NCBI GenBank assembly: GCA_902363125.1
Contig: CABIZD010000001.1
Coordinates: 186,001-250,000, forward strand
Source of the DNA: Coriobacteriaceae bacterium
GTDB taxonomy: Bacteria; Actinomycetota; Coriobacteriia; Coriobacteriales; Coriobacteriaceae
DNA: 64,000 bases
Direction: 5' to 3'
Position 1 is the first letter of the stretch; every line of letters starts with the position of its first letter. Under the pieces are notes generated by a model. That model had not been told where the DNA came from. It saw nothing but the letters and a program-made list of their open reading frames with translations, and searched no databases. Positions 9,436-17,829 of this stretch are shown piece after piece. The translations under genes and the position numbers were made by a program.

Positions 9436-11739
9436 TCACGGTCGCTGGCATCGCATGGCAAAACCTGTTACGGTCGGCGAGACGGTAATGTCTCCTTGTT
9501 CAATGGTACATGCGAACGCGCCGCCCGCATCGCGAACGGCATCGATGCAGGCATCGGATGGATGGCCGTAGCGGTTGCCCTCGCCCGCACTCGCCATAGA
9601 GAGCTCGGGCTTAAGCGTTTCCAGCAGGTCTTTGTCGACGGAAACTTTTGAGCCGTGATGCCCCAGCTTGAGCACATCGATATCACCCACCTCCTGTACA
9701 AACTCGCGCTCCTGATCGAGCTCGGCATCACCAGTGAGGAGCATACGCAGGCTCTTGCATTCCCGGGCATAGGAGAGCAGCAAGACAAGCGAGTCCTCAT
9801 TGCCCTCGCCATCCACCGTGTCAAACGGCCACATCACACGAGCCCGAAATGCGCCGATATCGACCGTATCCCCGCGAGCCACCTGCCGATACGTTACGCC
9901 GGGGCGATTCAGGACCTCAGCAGGCGCACCGTCCAGCGCATCCGCTGCAACTGCAATGGTTCCAACCGAAAACCGATCGAGCACATCGGGAAGACCACCC
10001 CAATGATCTTCGTCCCAATGTGTCACGAAGACGGCGTCGATATGGTGGACATTGTTGCGAACCAACGCCGCTACCACGCGCTCGTCGAGCCCGCAGTCGA
10101 CGAGCGCTACTGCGCCGCCCTCGCGGATAAGAATCGCATCGGCCTGGCCCACATCGAGTACCGTCACCGAAGGCGGAGCGAATCGATCCCAGTAGACGTA
10201 CGGAATCGCAGCCAAGAGCACCAGGCATGCAAGCCCCACCGCCATAAGACGTGCACGGGGACGCGGCCACCAGACCAGCAGAACCGCCAGCAAACACGGC
10301 ACTAGGTAAATCCACATGCTATCGGGCGGCACGCTCACGGATGCACCCGGCACGGCGGCAAACAGCTGCTCGAAGAACAGCGCGCAACGGGCGGCAATCA
10401 TGGGCACAACGAGCGCCCAAGTCCGCAACGGCGCCACGAGCGAAAAGGGAACCAGCACGATCGACACAGCAAGCAGTACGCTCACCACCGGACCGATGAC
10501 CGCATTTGCCAACGGAGCAATGAGCGAGAACGTACCAAAGGCAGGAATGGTGATGGGGAGCGTCGCCAACTGCGAGCACAGTGTGACGGAGAGCATGCTG
10601 GCAATGCCCGACGGCACGCTCAGCTCACCCAAAGCGTAGGTAGCATACGGGCAAAAGCACAGGATGGCAAAGACGCTGGCACATGAAAGCTGAAAGCCCA
10701 TCTCGAACAGCACCGTCGGCCTCAGTAGCACAAAGATGGACATGGTTACGAAGAGTGCCGATGCGCCGTGCCGACGACGACCCGCTCCGTTTACGACAAG
10801 CGTCGCGAACACCATGCAGCACGCGCGCACGGCCGAGGGAGACGCGCCCGTAAAGGCAGCGTAGCCCACAAGCGTTATCGCCAATATCACCCGCTGAAAA
10901 CCACGTGAGCACCGAGTCTTTTGCAATACGCCCTCGATCACAAACCCCACGATAGCCAGATGGCTGCCCGAGACGGCGATAAGATGCGCCGTTCCCGTCA
11001 CCGAAAACCAGTCGCCCGCCGGCTGGGCGCGCAGCTCGGCCGAACGACCACAGACGACACCAGCTATGAGCGCACGTGCCGGGTCGGTCGCAGGCGCGAT
11101 GGACGCAAGCAGCCAATTTCGCAGCCGAAGCAGCGGCCCCGGAGAGCCCTCATCGACCGACACAATCCGAACGGCTTTAACCTTGCGCACCTCGCCTCGG
11201 AGCACGCGCAATCGTCCATACGCATCGTTCTCAAAACGTGAAACGCGACCGATAACACGCACGTGCGCCCCGACCTTGAGCTCGCGGTCGCACGATAGGC
11301 GAACCGTTGCCAAGTTCTTACCGTCCGCGCGTACCTCGCAGGTATAGGAATACACGTCGTCGTTTATGGATGGATCACCCTGCACGACAAACTCGAGGCT
11401 GCTTGCCGCTCGACCGTCGAGCGCCTTCGAGGCGTTGAGCGCGCCCGCAGCCCACCACGCCGAGACGACCGCTCCCGCCACGAGACCGACGGACGCGGCA
11501 TACAGCCACCGCTTCCAAGGGGCAAGCCGCGCACAAGATTGAGCCAGCACAACGAATACCGTCGCCGCAACGGGAATGGCCCATAGCAGCCCGACCGCCG
11601 GCGCCTGCTCCCTCAGCAGCGCATCAGCGGCCACGTTGAGCACCAAGGCGCAGCTCATGCACATGCCGGCACACAGGGCCATCGTCCACGGCATCAGGGG
11701 CCGCGGAGGCATCACATGTTCGCGCTCGGTCGCACTCAT
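9436..11739 (-). CDS. comEC: DNA-uptake channel protein ComEC/Rec2
   Basis: Polytopic membrane protein that moves single-stranded transforming DNA across the cytoplasmic membrane. The N-terminal part has two hydrophobic segments and an OB-like DUF4131 region. A central competence domain of many membrane helices carries TGTAHLIAVSGSHLAIVG. The C-terminal metallo-beta-lactamase-like domain has VLDVGQADA, THWDEDHWGG, LTGDAE and GHHGSK. The start ATG 11739 overlaps the comEA stop as ATGA, which implies translational coupling. The 767-residue length is normal and no metal ligand looks lost, so the protein appears intact. Confidence 0.95.
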   Translation of the reverse strand: MSATEREHVMPPRPLMPWTMALCAGMCMSCALVLNVAADALLREQAPAVGLLWAIPVAATVFVVLAQSCARLAPWKRWLYAASVGLVAGAVVSAWWAAGALNASKALDGRAASSLEFVVQGDPSINDDVYSYTCEVRADGKNLATVRLSCDRELKVGAHVRVIGRVSRFENDAYGRLRVLRGEVRKVKAVRIVSVDEGSPGPLLRLRNWLLASIAPATDPARALIAGVVCGRSAELRAQPAGDWFSVTGTAHLIAVSGSHLAIVGFVIEGVLQKTRCSRGFQRVILAITLVGYAAFTGASPSAVRACCMVFATLVVNGAGRRRHGASALFVTMSIFVLLRPTVLFEMGFQLSCASVFAILCFCPYATYALGELSVPSGIASMLSVTLCSQLATLPITIPAFGTFSLIAPLANAVIGPVVSVLLAVSIVLVPFSLVAPLRTWALVVPMIAARCALFFEQLFAAVPGASVSVPPDSMWIYLVPCLLAVLLVWWPRPRARLMAVGLACLVLLAAIPYVYWDRFAPPSVTVLDVGQADAILIREGGAVALVDCGLDERVVAALVRNNVHHIDAVFVTHWDEDHWGGLPDVLDRFSVGTIAVAADALDGAPAEVLNRPGVTYRQVARGDTVDIGAFRARVMWPFDTVDGEGNEDSLVLLLSYARECKSLRMLLTGDAELDQEREFVQEVGDIDVLKLGHHGSKVSVDKDLLETLKPELSMASAGEGNRYGHPSDACIDAVRDAGGAFACTIEQGDITVSPTVTGFAMRCQRP

Positions 11740-12449
11740 ACGCAGATGCAATCTTTGATTTTGGCAAGCTTCTTCTCGCCGATTCCCGACACACGCATCA
11801 GATCGTCAACCGAGGCAAAAGCACCGTTCTTTGTACGCTCATCGATAATCGACTGTGCCACGGAGGGACCGATGCCCGAGAGCGTCTGCAGCTCTGCCGC
11901 GCTTGCCGTATTGATGTTGACTAGGCCCGTTGCGCCACTCACGCCCAATGATGCGGAAGCCCCACCATCAACACCGGCTTCCGCAATGGACGCCTGCTGC
12001 TCCCCCACCGTTGGAACGTGAATCTTCTGCCCATCGACGACCTTGGATGCCCGATTGAGCCCCGTAACGTCTGCCTCGGGCGCCAGCCCGCCGGCGGCAT
12101 CTATCGCCTGAGCCACCCGCGCGCCGTCCTTGACGCGATATACACCGGGCGACACAACGGCACCATCAACATCGACATAAACCTCTGCCGCGGCAGACGC
12201 CTTAGACGAAGAGCCTTCGGATGTCTTTCCGCTCGAGGCATCGCCGGATCCCGGCTCCACTAACGAGCCCGAACCATCAGTGCGCTCAAACGACACGCCG
12301 CCAGTACCGCCGCCAAGGTTCGCCATCGCCAAGCCGCTCGCCATCGCAATGACGACCAGTATCGCCATCACCACTGCCTTGTGACCGAGCAGCTTGTCCG
12401 CCCAGCGGTCCATCTTTTTGACCCGTTCGTGTTGTTCGCGCTGCGCCAT
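11736..12449 (-). CDS. comEA: Competence DNA receptor ComEA
   Basis: Membrane-anchored receptor that binds double-stranded DNA outside the cell and hands it to ComEC. A short cytoplasmic tail is followed by one membrane helix (about residues 22-44) and a Gly/Ser/acidic linker. An SLBB domain follows (VYVDVDGAVVSPGVYRV, about residues 85-140). The C-terminus has two helix-hairpin-helix motifs (VNINTASAAELQTLSGIG and VDDLMRVSGIG). The start is ATG 12449 behind GGGAGG (237 residues). The upstream region has a double TTTGGT element also found before the comM-dprA operon. Confidence 0.93.
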   Translation of the reverse strand: MAQREQHERVKKMDRWADKLLGHKAVVMAILVVIAMASGLAMANLGGGTGGVSFERTDGSGSLVEPGSGDASSGKTSEGSSSKASAAAEVYVDVDGAVVSPGVYRVKDGARVAQAIDAAGGLAPEADVTGLNRASKVVDGQKIHVPTVGEQQASIAEAGVDGGASASLGVSGATGLVNINTASAAELQTLSGIGPSVAQSIIDERTKNGAFASVDDLMRVSGIGEKKLAKIKDCICV

Positions 12450-12506
12450 AGCAAAACCTCCCAACACCATCGTGTCAGGAAGGGAGCTCCGCAACAGCCA
12501 CGCTCC

Positions 12507-12594
12507 AAAACCGGTTTTAGCGGTCAAACCAAAAACCGACCAAAACCTTGCACAAATCTGTCCATTTATTCAGCCACACGTCAGCAAATGGACA
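12507..12594 (-). promoter_or_regulatory. Probable comEA control region
   Basis: Three elements lie upstream of comEA. A perfect palindrome AAAACCGGTTTT is at 12507-12518. A 21-base element with two TTTGGT hexamers 11 bases apart (minus strand) is at 12525-12545. An inverted repeat TGTCCATTT / AAATGGACA (12559-12567 and 12586-12594) has an 18-base spacer. The second element recurs at 41084-41104 before yraN-comM-dprA. No clear -10/-35 pair is visible. Confidence 0.45.
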
Positions 12595-12622
12595 CTTAGC
12601 CGCAAAATGCCCAGATAGAAAA

Positions 12623-12652
12623 AGACCGACGATGCAGGCGCATCGTCGGTCT
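12623..12652 (-). terminator. thiI terminator
   Basis: A perfect 13-bp stem (AGACCGACGATGC) with a four-base loop lies 11 bases past the thiI stop and leads into TTTTTC on the minus strand. It closes the mihF-gmk-rpoZ-thiI operon. Confidence 0.88.
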
Positions 12653-12662
12653 ATGCACAAAA

Positions 12663-13907
12663 TTACTCGTGATCTTGGTAAATCTCACGCGGAGCAAGCT
12701 CCGAATGTTTGCGTTTTAAGGTCTTAGGGGCCTTATACGTGTTGCTCTCGAAGTCGATGTACTCGGTCTGCTTGAGCAGGCGCTCGATCATCTCCTCATG
12801 ATCGAACAACTCCCAGGCCTCATGCACGGCATCGAGTTTAGCGTGCGTCTCGGGACGGCGCGGCATAAACAGCGTGCAGCAGTCGGGAGCGGCCTCAGTC
12901 GAGATATCGAACGTACCGATCTCCTCGGCACGCGCAATGATCTCCTGCTTGTCCGAACCGATGAGAGGACGGAACACGGGGATCTTCACGGCCTCGTTGA
13001 CGGCCATGATATTCTCAAGCGTTTGGGAGGCAACCTGTCCAAGCGATTCGCCCGTCACGATGGCCTTGGCGCCCTCGATGTGTGCAATGCGCTCGGCAAC
13101 CGAATACATAATGCGGCGATACATGATCACGCGCAGGTTGCTGGGACAGGTGACCGAAATCTCACGCTGGCAGTCGCCAAACGGCACCACGTACAGGCGG
13201 CCGATCTGGACACCCGGCTCAAGCGCACGGATGATGTCCTGCACCAGATACTCACTCGTATCGGGCGTCTGCGGACGACCAGAGAAATGTACCGGCACGC
13301 ACACCGCGCCGCGACGCGCGAGCATCCAGGTCGCCACCGGAGAATCGATACCCGACGACAGCAGCGTCACGACCTTGCCGGCAGAACCCACCGGCAGACC
13401 GCCCACGCCGCGCTCGGAGCGCGCGTACACATAAACGCTACCCTGGACCACCAGTACGTGCACCATCGCATCGGGGTCGTGCATTTGAACCTTTTTATCG
13501 GGGAAGGCCTCACACAGCACCTCACCCACCTGACGATTGATGTCAATCGAGGTAAGCTCATAGTCAGTATTGGAGCGCTTGGCGTGCACCTTAAAAGAAT
13601 CGAAGGAACCAAACTCGCGCAGCGCCTTCACGGCGGCGGCGCAGTACTCCTGCGAGTCGCGGTTGGTGTGATACGCCAAAGACACACGTGCAACGCCGGG
13701 AACGGTGCGAATGACACGCGCCGCCTCATCGGCCTGATGCTCGTTAAAGGTCACGAGGATATAACCGGAAATTCGAGACACGGCATTCACGGAAAAGGCG
13801 GCCAAGGCCGCCTTGATGTTATCCATGAGGATATGCTCAAAATGTGCGCGGTTCTTACCCTTCAGTCCAACCTCGTGATAGTGGACCAGGCAGACGCGAG
13901 CCGCCAT
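12663..13907 (-). CDS. thiI: tRNA 4-thiouridine synthase ThiI (short form)
   Basis: Forms s4U8 in tRNA by adenylating uridine; in some bacteria it also feeds sulfur to thiamine synthesis. An N-terminal ferredoxin-like region and THUMP domain (about residues 60-165) precede the PP-loop pyrophosphatase motif LLSSGIDSPVATW. At 414 residues it lacks the C-terminal rhodanese domain found in the E. coli enzyme, as in the short bacterial ThiI form that depends on a separate desulfurase. The start codon directly follows the rpoZ stop (TAAATG). Confidence 0.93.
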   Translation of the reverse strand: MAARVCLVHYHEVGLKGKNRAHFEHILMDNIKAALAAFSVNAVSRISGYILVTFNEHQADEAARVIRTVPGVARVSLAYHTNRDSQEYCAAAVKALREFGSFDSFKVHAKRSNTDYELTSIDINRQVGEVLCEAFPDKKVQMHDPDAMVHVLVVQGSVYVYARSERGVGGLPVGSAGKVVTLLSSGIDSPVATWMLARRGAVCVPVHFSGRPQTPDTSEYLVQDIIRALEPGVQIGRLYVVPFGDCQREISVTCPSNLRVIMYRRIMYSVAERIAHIEGAKAIVTGESLGQVASQTLENIMAVNEAVKIPVFRPLIGSDKQEIIARAEEIGTFDISTEAAPDCCTLFMPRRPETHAKLDAVHEAWELFDHEEMIERLLKQTEYIDFESNTYKAPKTLKRKHSELAPREIYQDHE

Positions 13908-14189
13908 TTAGGCTTCAGCAACCTTGTGGCCGAGCGCCTTCTCGTAACGGGCCTCGTCGTAAGAGATGTCGCCGTCGACAATCTCGTCCATAGCCATCGA
14001 AATGGTATCGGCACCGGAAAGCCCGATGGTGATGTCATCGACATCCTGGACGGCAAGCACGCGGTTGTGCTGGCCACGCAGCATGCTGTTAATGTCGCAG
14101 GCGCGCTTGGAGGCAAGCGAAGCGAGCAGGAAGCGGTTGTGATCGGTCTTCTCCAGAAGATCGTCAATGCAAGGCTTTACAACGGACAC
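13908..14189 (-). CDS. rpoZ: RNA polymerase omega subunit
   Basis: Small subunit that helps assemble the beta-prime subunit. The 93-residue protein begins MSVVKPCIDDLLEKTDHNRF and contains LASKRACDINSML, matching the omega pattern (folding helix with R-A-R/C-Q/D-I). The start is GTG 14189. The gene follows gmk, the classic gmk-rpoZ pairing, and is followed without a gap by thiI. Confidence 0.93.
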   Translation of the reverse strand: MSVVKPCIDDLLEKTDHNRFLLASLASKRACDINSMLRGQHNRVLAVQDVDDITIGLSGADTISMAMDEIVDGDISYDEARYEKALGHKVAEA

Positions 14190-14194
14190 GGACC

Positions 14195-14764
14195 TCAGAT
14201 CCTTTCATGCATATCGAGAACGCGAACGAGCTCATCGGTCGCGCGGTCGAGATCGTCATTAACCACGACGTCGTCGTAGCGGTCGGCAAGGGCAAGCTCA
14301 TCGGCGGCGTTTGCCATACGCAGCTCAATCGTCTCGGGCGTCTCGGTACCGCGACCGACCAGGCGCTCGCGGAGTACCTCAAGCGAAGGCGGCTTGATAA
14401 AGATCAACACGGCCTCGGGGAAACGCTCCTTCACCTGCAGGGCGCCCTGGACATCGATCTCCAAAATCAGAGATGCGCCAGAGGCGAGCTTGGATGTGAC
14501 CTCGCTCACCAACGTGCCGTAGCAGTTACCGTGGACCTCGGCCCACTCAACAAACTCACCGTTTGCCACGCGGCGGTCGAACTCCTCGCGCGTCAGAAAA
14601 AAGTAGTTGACGCCGTCGACCTCACCTTTGCGTGGTGCTCGCGTGGTAGCCGAAACCGTCAGGCCCAGGTTCGAGCGGCGCTCGCGCACACGAGTGACGA
14701 GCGTACCCTTCCCTGCGCCTGACGGTCCAGAAATCACAAAGAGCTTGGAATCCTGAGCGCTCAC
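14195..14764 (-). CDS. gmk: Guanylate kinase
   Basis: Phosphorylates GMP to GDP with ATP. The P-loop is SGPSGAGKGTL at residues 13-23. The GMP-binding segment has TTRAPRKGEVDGVNYFF. The lid and base-binding region follow (FIKPPSLEVLRERLVGRG). Its 189 residues match family length. The start is GTG 14764, immediately after the mihF stop, so translation is probably coupled. Confidence 0.97.
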   Translation of the reverse strand: MSAQDSKLFVISGPSGAGKGTLVTRVRERRSNLGLTVSATTRAPRKGEVDGVNYFFLTREEFDRRVANGEFVEWAEVHGNCYGTLVSEVTSKLASGASLILEIDVQGALQVKERFPEAVLIFIKPPSLEVLRERLVGRGTETPETIELRMANAADELALADRYDDVVVNDDLDRATDELVRVLDMHERI

Positions 14765-15070
14765 TTATTTGGTCAGCTGCTCGAGGAGCTGCTCGCGCTG
14801 ACGGACGCCGAGGCCCTGGACGCGACGGGTAGCGGAGATACCAAGCTCCTCCATGATCTTGGCGGCCTTGGCCTTGCCATAACCAGGAAGAGACTCGATG
14901 AGGGTGGAAACCTTCATGCGGGAAGCGATGGGGTCATCGGAGTTGAGCACGGACTCGAGGGGCTTCTCGCCCTTCTTGATCTGCTCGCGAAGCTCGGCGC
15001 GAGCGTGACGTGCGGCAGCAGCCTTCTCAAGAGCCTGCTTGCGCTGCTCATCGGTAAGCTGAGGGAGTGC
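14765..15070 (-). CDS. mihF: Actinobacterial integration host factor (mIHF)
   Basis: Small nucleoid-associated DNA-binding protein of the mycobacterial IHF family, unrelated to HU/IHF of proteobacteria. It begins MALPQLTDEQRKQALEKAAAA. A helix-turn-helix-like region (IESLPGYGKAKAAKIMEELG) precedes the conserved GLGVRQREQLL end. The start ATG 15070 has GGAGG five bases upstream (101 residues). It is conserved upstream of gmk-rpoZ in Actinomycetota, which supports the assignment and the phylum. Confidence 0.93.
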   Translation of the reverse strand, partial: ALPQLTDEQRKQALEKAAAARHARAELREQIKKGEKPLESVLNSDDPIASRMKVSTLIESLPGYGKAKAAKIMEELGISATRRVQGLGVRQREQLLEQLTK

Positions 15071-15210
15071 CATTCGTACCTCCAAATAGTTGGGTTATAT
15101 CTGATTCAATAATTGGCATTTTAGCACGTAGAACGTACAAAATACCCAATCGCGGCTCCATAGGTTAGACGATACCCGCAAAAAGTGCAATATACTGCGC
15201 CCAAAGTTAA

Positions 15211-15268
15211 GCCCCTGACCTGCGATTCCACACAAAGGATGGGAAAGTTTACGCAGGCACAGGGGCTA
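15211..15268 (-). terminator. Long hairpin downstream of pyrF, probable terminator
   Basis: Nested arms AGCCCCTG/CAGGGGCT (15211-15218 and 15261-15268) and CCTGCG/CGCAGG (15220-15225 and 15253-15258) enclose a 27-base loop. On the minus strand the hairpin follows the pyrF stop by about 45 bases and leads into a weak T-containing tract. On the plus strand it is followed by ATTTTG. The loop is longer than in an ordinary terminator. The rest of the 15071-15312 gap also holds a TGCTAAAAT extended -10 candidate for mihF. Confidence 0.5.
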
Positions 15269-15312
15269 TTTTGTGCTAATGAGACCCAAAAGTGGTGACT
15301 TAGGGGAATCTT

Positions 15313-16029
15313 TTACGCGATGTTTTCGACCAGCTCGGCGACAATGGCGTCAAAGGCGGCAACCGGATCGTCGGCGCCGGTGATGGGACGGCCCACCACA
15401 ATGTGGCTTGCGCCACGCTCGATAGCCTGGGAAGGAGTCGCCACGCGGGACTGGTCGCCTAAGGCGGCACCCACCGGACGCACACCCGGAGTCACGATCA
15501 GGGCATCAGGACCCAGCAGCTCACGCATGTCGTGAGCCTCCATCGGCGAGCACACGATGCCATCGATGCCGTTGGCCTGAGCGAGCTTTGCCAGGCGGGC
15601 GGCCTCCTCGGCCACCGGCGACTCGACGCCAATCTCGCTCAAGGCATCCTGATTCATGCTCGTGAGCACGGTGATGGCGACGAGCTTGGCGCGGTCCTCG
15701 CGCGCCTCCTCGGCACCCTCGCGGCAGGCAGCGAGCATGGCGCCCGAACCCAAGCCGTGAACCGAGAGCAGGTCGGCACCGGCAAGCGAGGCCGAACGGG
15801 CGGCACCGCGAACCTGATGCGGAATATCATGGAACTTAAGGTCAAGGAAGACCTTAAAGCCCAGGTCCTTAAAGGTCTTGACGATCTCGGGGCCCTCAGC
15901 GTAATAGAGCGTCATACCAACCTTAAGCCAGGCGGCATGGCCCGAAAGCTCGTGGGCAAGCTCGAGCGCACGCTCGCGGTCGCAGTCGAGAGCGACGATT
16001 ACGCGGTCGCGGGCATCGGTCTCTAGCAT
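15313..16029 (-). CDS. pyrF: Orotidine 5'-phosphate decarboxylase
   Basis: Last step of UMP synthesis: OMP to UMP plus CO2. The beta-barrel start RVIVALDC and the catalytic DLKFHDIP motif (Lys at about residue 65) are clear. The phosphate-binding end IVVGRPITGADDP is also present. The 238-residue length is usual. The ATG overlaps the pyrD stop by seven bases. It ends the pyrK-pyrD-pyrF segment. Confidence 0.97.
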   Translation of the reverse strand: MLETDARDRVIVALDCDRERALELAHELSGHAAWLKVGMTLYYAEGPEIVKTFKDLGFKVFLDLKFHDIPHQVRGAARSASLAGADLLSVHGLGSGAMLAACREGAEEAREDRAKLVAITVLTSMNQDALSEIGVESPVAEEAARLAKLAQANGIDGIVCSPMEAHDMRELLGPDALIVTPGVRPVGAALGDQSRVATPSQAIERGASHIVVGRPITGADDPVAAFDAIVAELVENIA

Positions 16030-16931
16030 TCGAAAGCACCTACCAGTTCGTTGATGTCCTTCACGCCTTGGGACTCAGCCCAGGCCTCGAGCTCGTGCGC
16101 GATCTTGAGCGAAGCGCACGGATCGACGAAGTTGGCCATGCCGACCGACACGCAGGTGGCGCCGGCCAGGATAAACTCGGCCGCATCCTCGCCGGTCATG
16201 ACACCGCCGACGCCGTTGATGGGGATATCGACGGCCTGGGCAACCTCCCAGACCATGCGCACGGCGATGTGGTGGCACAGCGGGCCCGAAAGGCCGCCCT
16301 TGGGCTTGGCCACGCGGGACTTGCGGGTATGGACGTCGATGGCCATGCCCTGAATGGAGTTGATGACCGAAAGGCCGTCGGCGCCGGCAGCCTCGAGGGC
16401 CTTGGCAATCTCGGCGACGTTGACCGGCGCCATCTTCACGAACAGCGGCTTATCGGTCACCTTGCGGCAGGCAGCCATAACGGATGAGGCGCCCTCGGGC
16501 GTAGAGCCCATGGCGGCACCGCCGGCGGCGATATTAGGGCAGCTCACGTTGATCTCGTAGCCGGCAGCCCAGGGGCACAGCTCGACATACATCTCGAGCG
16601 CGCGGACAAACTCGTCAACGGAGTGGCCGGCAACCTGACAGATGACCTGGCAGCCGTCCATGGACAGCTGTTCGAGCCACGGACCGGACTCGCGGGCAAA
16701 GGCAGCCACGCCGGGGTTCTGAAGGCCCACGGAGTTGATCATACCGCCGGGAATCTCAGCCATGCGGGGCGCGGGATTGCCGGGCCAGGGCTCGGCAGCG
16801 CAACCCTTGGTGGTGATGGCGCCCAGCTGGGAAACATCAAAGAAGTTCTGGAACTGCCAACCGTAGCCAAAGGTACCGGCTGCGGTGTTGATGGGGTTCT
16901 GCATCTTGACGCCGCCGAAATCGACGGCCAT
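16023..16931 (-). CDS. pyrD: Dihydroorotate dehydrogenase B, catalytic subunit
   Basis: FMN subunit of the class 1B enzyme, which oxidises dihydroorotate and passes electrons through PyrK to NAD+. The start MAVDFGGVKMQNPINTAAGT and the GFG-like GTFGYG are typical. The active-site cysteine is in NVSCPNI, and the FMN phosphate site is GVGGVMTGEDA. I use ATG 16931 (302 residues); GTG at 16937 or 16946 are alternatives closer to the pyrK stop. The adjacent iron-sulfur PyrK gene supports class 1B over 1A. Confidence 0.95.
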   Translation of the reverse strand: MAVDFGGVKMQNPINTAAGTFGYGWQFQNFFDVSQLGAITTKGCAAEPWPGNPAPRMAEIPGGMINSVGLQNPGVAAFARESGPWLEQLSMDGCQVICQVAGHSVDEFVRALEMYVELCPWAAGYEINVSCPNIAAGGAAMGSTPEGASSVMAACRKVTDKPLFVKMAPVNVAEIAKALEAAGADGLSVINSIQGMAIDVHTRKSRVAKPKGGLSGPLCHHIAVRMVWEVAQAVDIPINGVGGVMTGEDAAEFILAGATCVSVGMANFVDPCASLKIAHELEAWAESQGVKDINELVGAFEC

Positions 16932-16945
16932 GTTCACGGTACCCA

Positions 16946-17737
16946 CTAGAAGACCACCACCTTGGAAGCATCGAACACGGGGCCGCACATGCAAGCACCC
17001 TTCATACCGTCGACCGTCTCGACATTGCAGGTGTTGCAGGCGCCAAAGCCACAGCTCATCATGCGCTCAAGCGACACCTCGCAGTACGCACCGGCCTCGG
17101 CGGCAGCGGCGGCGACTTTCTTCATCATGACAGCGGGGCCGCAGCTGGCCACATAGTCGTAGCCGCCCTCGCCGAGCAGCTCGGCTGCCGGGTCGGTGCA
17201 AAAACCGTGCGTGCCCAGCGTGCCATCATCGGTGCAAACGTTGACCGTGGCGCCCAGCGCGCGGAACTCATCGACACCCACGGCCTTGGACGCGGTGCCA
17301 AAGCCCAGGCACACGTCGACGGCCACACCCTGCTCGGAAAGCTTGTCGGCAAGGCACAGCACGGGCGGAACACCGATGCCACCGGCGACGAGCAGGGCCT
17401 TCCTGGTGCCCTCGGGTACCATCCAGCCACGGCCACCGGGGCCCAGCAGGTTAGAGGTGGAGCCAGAGCCCATCTGGGACAAACGACGGGTATCGTCGCC
17501 CACGACGGCGTACCACAGCTCGACGGTGCCGGCCTCGGCGTCGGCGCGGTAGTAGCTCAGGGGCACGCGAAGCAGCGAGGACGCATCGCCGGGTACGGCG
17601 ATGTTCACAAACTGACCGGGCTTGAGCGCACTTGCAAGCTTGGGGGCCGAGATGACGAGCGAGAAGATGCCGTCGGCAATCTCCCGGTTCGAGACGACCT
17701 CGAAGTCGTGCATGCGTGCAGTGGAAGGTGTGGGCAT
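16946..17737 (-). CDS. pyrK: Dihydroorotate dehydrogenase B, electron-transfer subunit
   Basis: FAD and [2Fe-2S] protein that carries electrons from PyrD to NAD+. The N-terminal FAD domain has LRVPLSYYRAD in the position of the RPiS motif. The NAD-binding stretch has LLVAGGIGVPPV. The C-terminal cluster cysteines are in MSCGFGACNTC and GACMCGP. The start is ATG 17737 with GGAG about eight bases upstream (263 residues). A terminator-like hairpin separates it from pyrC. Confidence 0.95.
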   Translation of the reverse strand: MPTPSTARMHDFEVVSNREIADGIFSLVISAPKLASALKPGQFVNIAVPGDASSLLRVPLSYYRADAEAGTVELWYAVVGDDTRRLSQMGSGSTSNLLGPGGRGWMVPEGTRKALLVAGGIGVPPVLCLADKLSEQGVAVDVCLGFGTASKAVGVDEFRALGATVNVCTDDGTLGTHGFCTDPAAELLGEGGYDYVASCGPAVMMKKVAAAAAEAGAYCEVSLERMMSCGFGACNTCNVETVDGMKGACMCGPVFDASKVVVF

Positions 17738-17784
17738 AGACGCTCCAATCCCCCATGCGGTTGCATGGTCCAAACTAATAGAAA

Positions 17785-17809
17785 GCGCGGCACCGCAAGG
17801 GCGCCGCGC
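17785..17809 (-). terminator. Hairpin between pyrC and pyrK
   Basis: The minus strand shows GCGCGGCGCC, a five-base loop and GGTGCCGCGC (one mismatch) followed by TTTCTATT, 20 bases past the pyrC stop. It could end the pyrR-pyrB-pyrC transcript or only reduce expression of pyrK-pyrD-pyrF. Confidence 0.65.
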
Positions 17810-17829
17810 ACAAAAGCGATAAGGCTATG

